Of a DNA stretch of 15,809 nt, positions 15,531 to 15,809 are shown one piece after another. Where the stretch lies: contig JAJRWB010000064.1 in assembly GCA_024276995.1 (NCBI GenBank), positions 1-15,809 on the forward strand, in the 5' to 3' direction. The DNA is from Candidatus Eiseniibacteriota bacterium. GTDB lineage: Bacteria > Orphanbacterota > Orphanbacteria > Orphanbacterales > Orphanbacteraceae. Each line of letters begins with the position of its first letter. The stretch's first letter is position 1. The position numbers and the translations under genes are program-made. The notes beneath the pieces were generated by a model. The model ran no database searches and was not told where the DNA came from. It saw only the letters and a list, made by a program, of their open reading frames with translations.

Positions 15531-15809
15531 TCATATCGAGCGTCCGGTGATCGTCGTGATATCGTCGATCCGCAGAGGTTCCCGGGAGAGGAACGGTTCG
15601 CCGCTCGCGACTTGAACGGCGGAGCCGTATGCGCGGCACCGGAAGCGGACCTGTTCGATCAGGTCGTCCATTCCGTTTGAGAGGATGTCGCCTCCCTCGA
15701 ATGCGCCGCCGACCTGGGAATGGTGGGCGCGGATCGCTTCGAGCTTCGTCTCGATGACGTCTGAAATATCGACGGTGATCGTCGGTGAGACCGGCAGGTA
15801 GGAGACCGC
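15531..15809 (-). CDS. bshB1: PIG-L family deacetylase, probably BshB1 (bacillithiol pathway); C-terminal part only
   Basis: The minus strand is open from the right edge to a TGA at 15533-15531, giving the last 92 residues of a protein whose start lies outside the window. The visible part contains TVDISDVIETKLEAIRAHHS followed by Q. This matches the 'DIS..-IE-K--A---H-SQ' block of LmbE/PIG-L deacetylases. The end, YGSAVQVASGEPFLSREPL then RIDD, matches the BshB1 tail (G-x-x-x-GEPF-x-x-x-x-PL-x-I-DD). BshB1 removes acetyl from GlcNAc-malate in bacillithiol synthesis, in the cytosol. The zinc-binding AHPDDxE motif would be upstream and cannot be checked here. It converges on the barrel-fusion gene with a 32-bp gap that has no clear terminator. 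Confidence 0.78.
   Translation of the reverse strand, partial: AVSYLPVSPTITVDISDVIETKLEAIRAHHSQVGGAFEGGDILSNGMDDLIEQVRFRCRAYGSAVQVASGEPFLSREPLRIDDITTITGRSI

Overview
This GC-rich window (by eye well above 60 %) reads as part of a didermic bacterial chromosome. It has three outer-membrane-type products, two of them beta-barrels, a lipoprotein with a lipobox, lipid-linked-sugar glycosyltransferases, and what looks like a bacillithiol-pathway deacetylase. Together with the DUF2723 family protein and the metalloprotease/TolB-propeller/Omp85 fusion, this points to the FCB group or a neighbouring lineage (Gemmatimonadota, Eisenbacteria or Krumholzibacteria type). That placement is inference from protein families, not from a marker gene.

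Layout. (1) Positions 1-1479, minus strand: a consensus sigma-70 promoter drives an elongator-type tRNA with anticodon CAT, followed about 60 nt later by tilS, the tRNA(Ile2)-lysidine synthetase, which runs off the left edge. (2) 1608-3464, plus strand: a membrane-bound hybrid histidine kinase with six predicted TM segments, HisKA, HATPase and a receiver domain. Its end overlaps the end of the next gene, which is on the opposite strand. (3) 9691 down to 3406, minus strand: a four-gene cluster of a DUF2723 GT-C-type membrane protein, a lipoprotein-like alkaline-phosphatase-superfamily ('sulfatase') protein with Thr in place of the formylglycine Cys, a DPM1-like GT2 glycosyltransferase and a YfhO-family membrane protein. 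The last three are joined by ATGA start/stop overlaps. GT2 plus YfhO resembles the CsbB/YfhO pair of Bacillus, so surface-polymer glycosylation is the likely theme. (4) 9766-15498, plus strand: a strong promoter, a lipoprotein with two related domains, a FadL-like barrel protein directly abutting it, and then, after a hairpin and a TATAAT promoter, a 1052-residue exported protein that fuses an HExxH metallopeptidase, a six-repeat TolB-like propeller and an Omp85/BamA-like barrel. (5) 15531 to the right edge, minus strand: the C-terminal part of a PIG-L family deacetylase, best matched to BshB1.

The most interesting item is the cell-surface block at 9766-15498, above all the tripartite protease-propeller-barrel protein, which looks like a self-contained outer-membrane processing or export machine. 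The second is the linkage of a CAT-anticodon tRNA with tilS under one promoter. There is no CRISPR array, IS element, phage gene or rRNA. No gap between genes exceeds about 180 bp.
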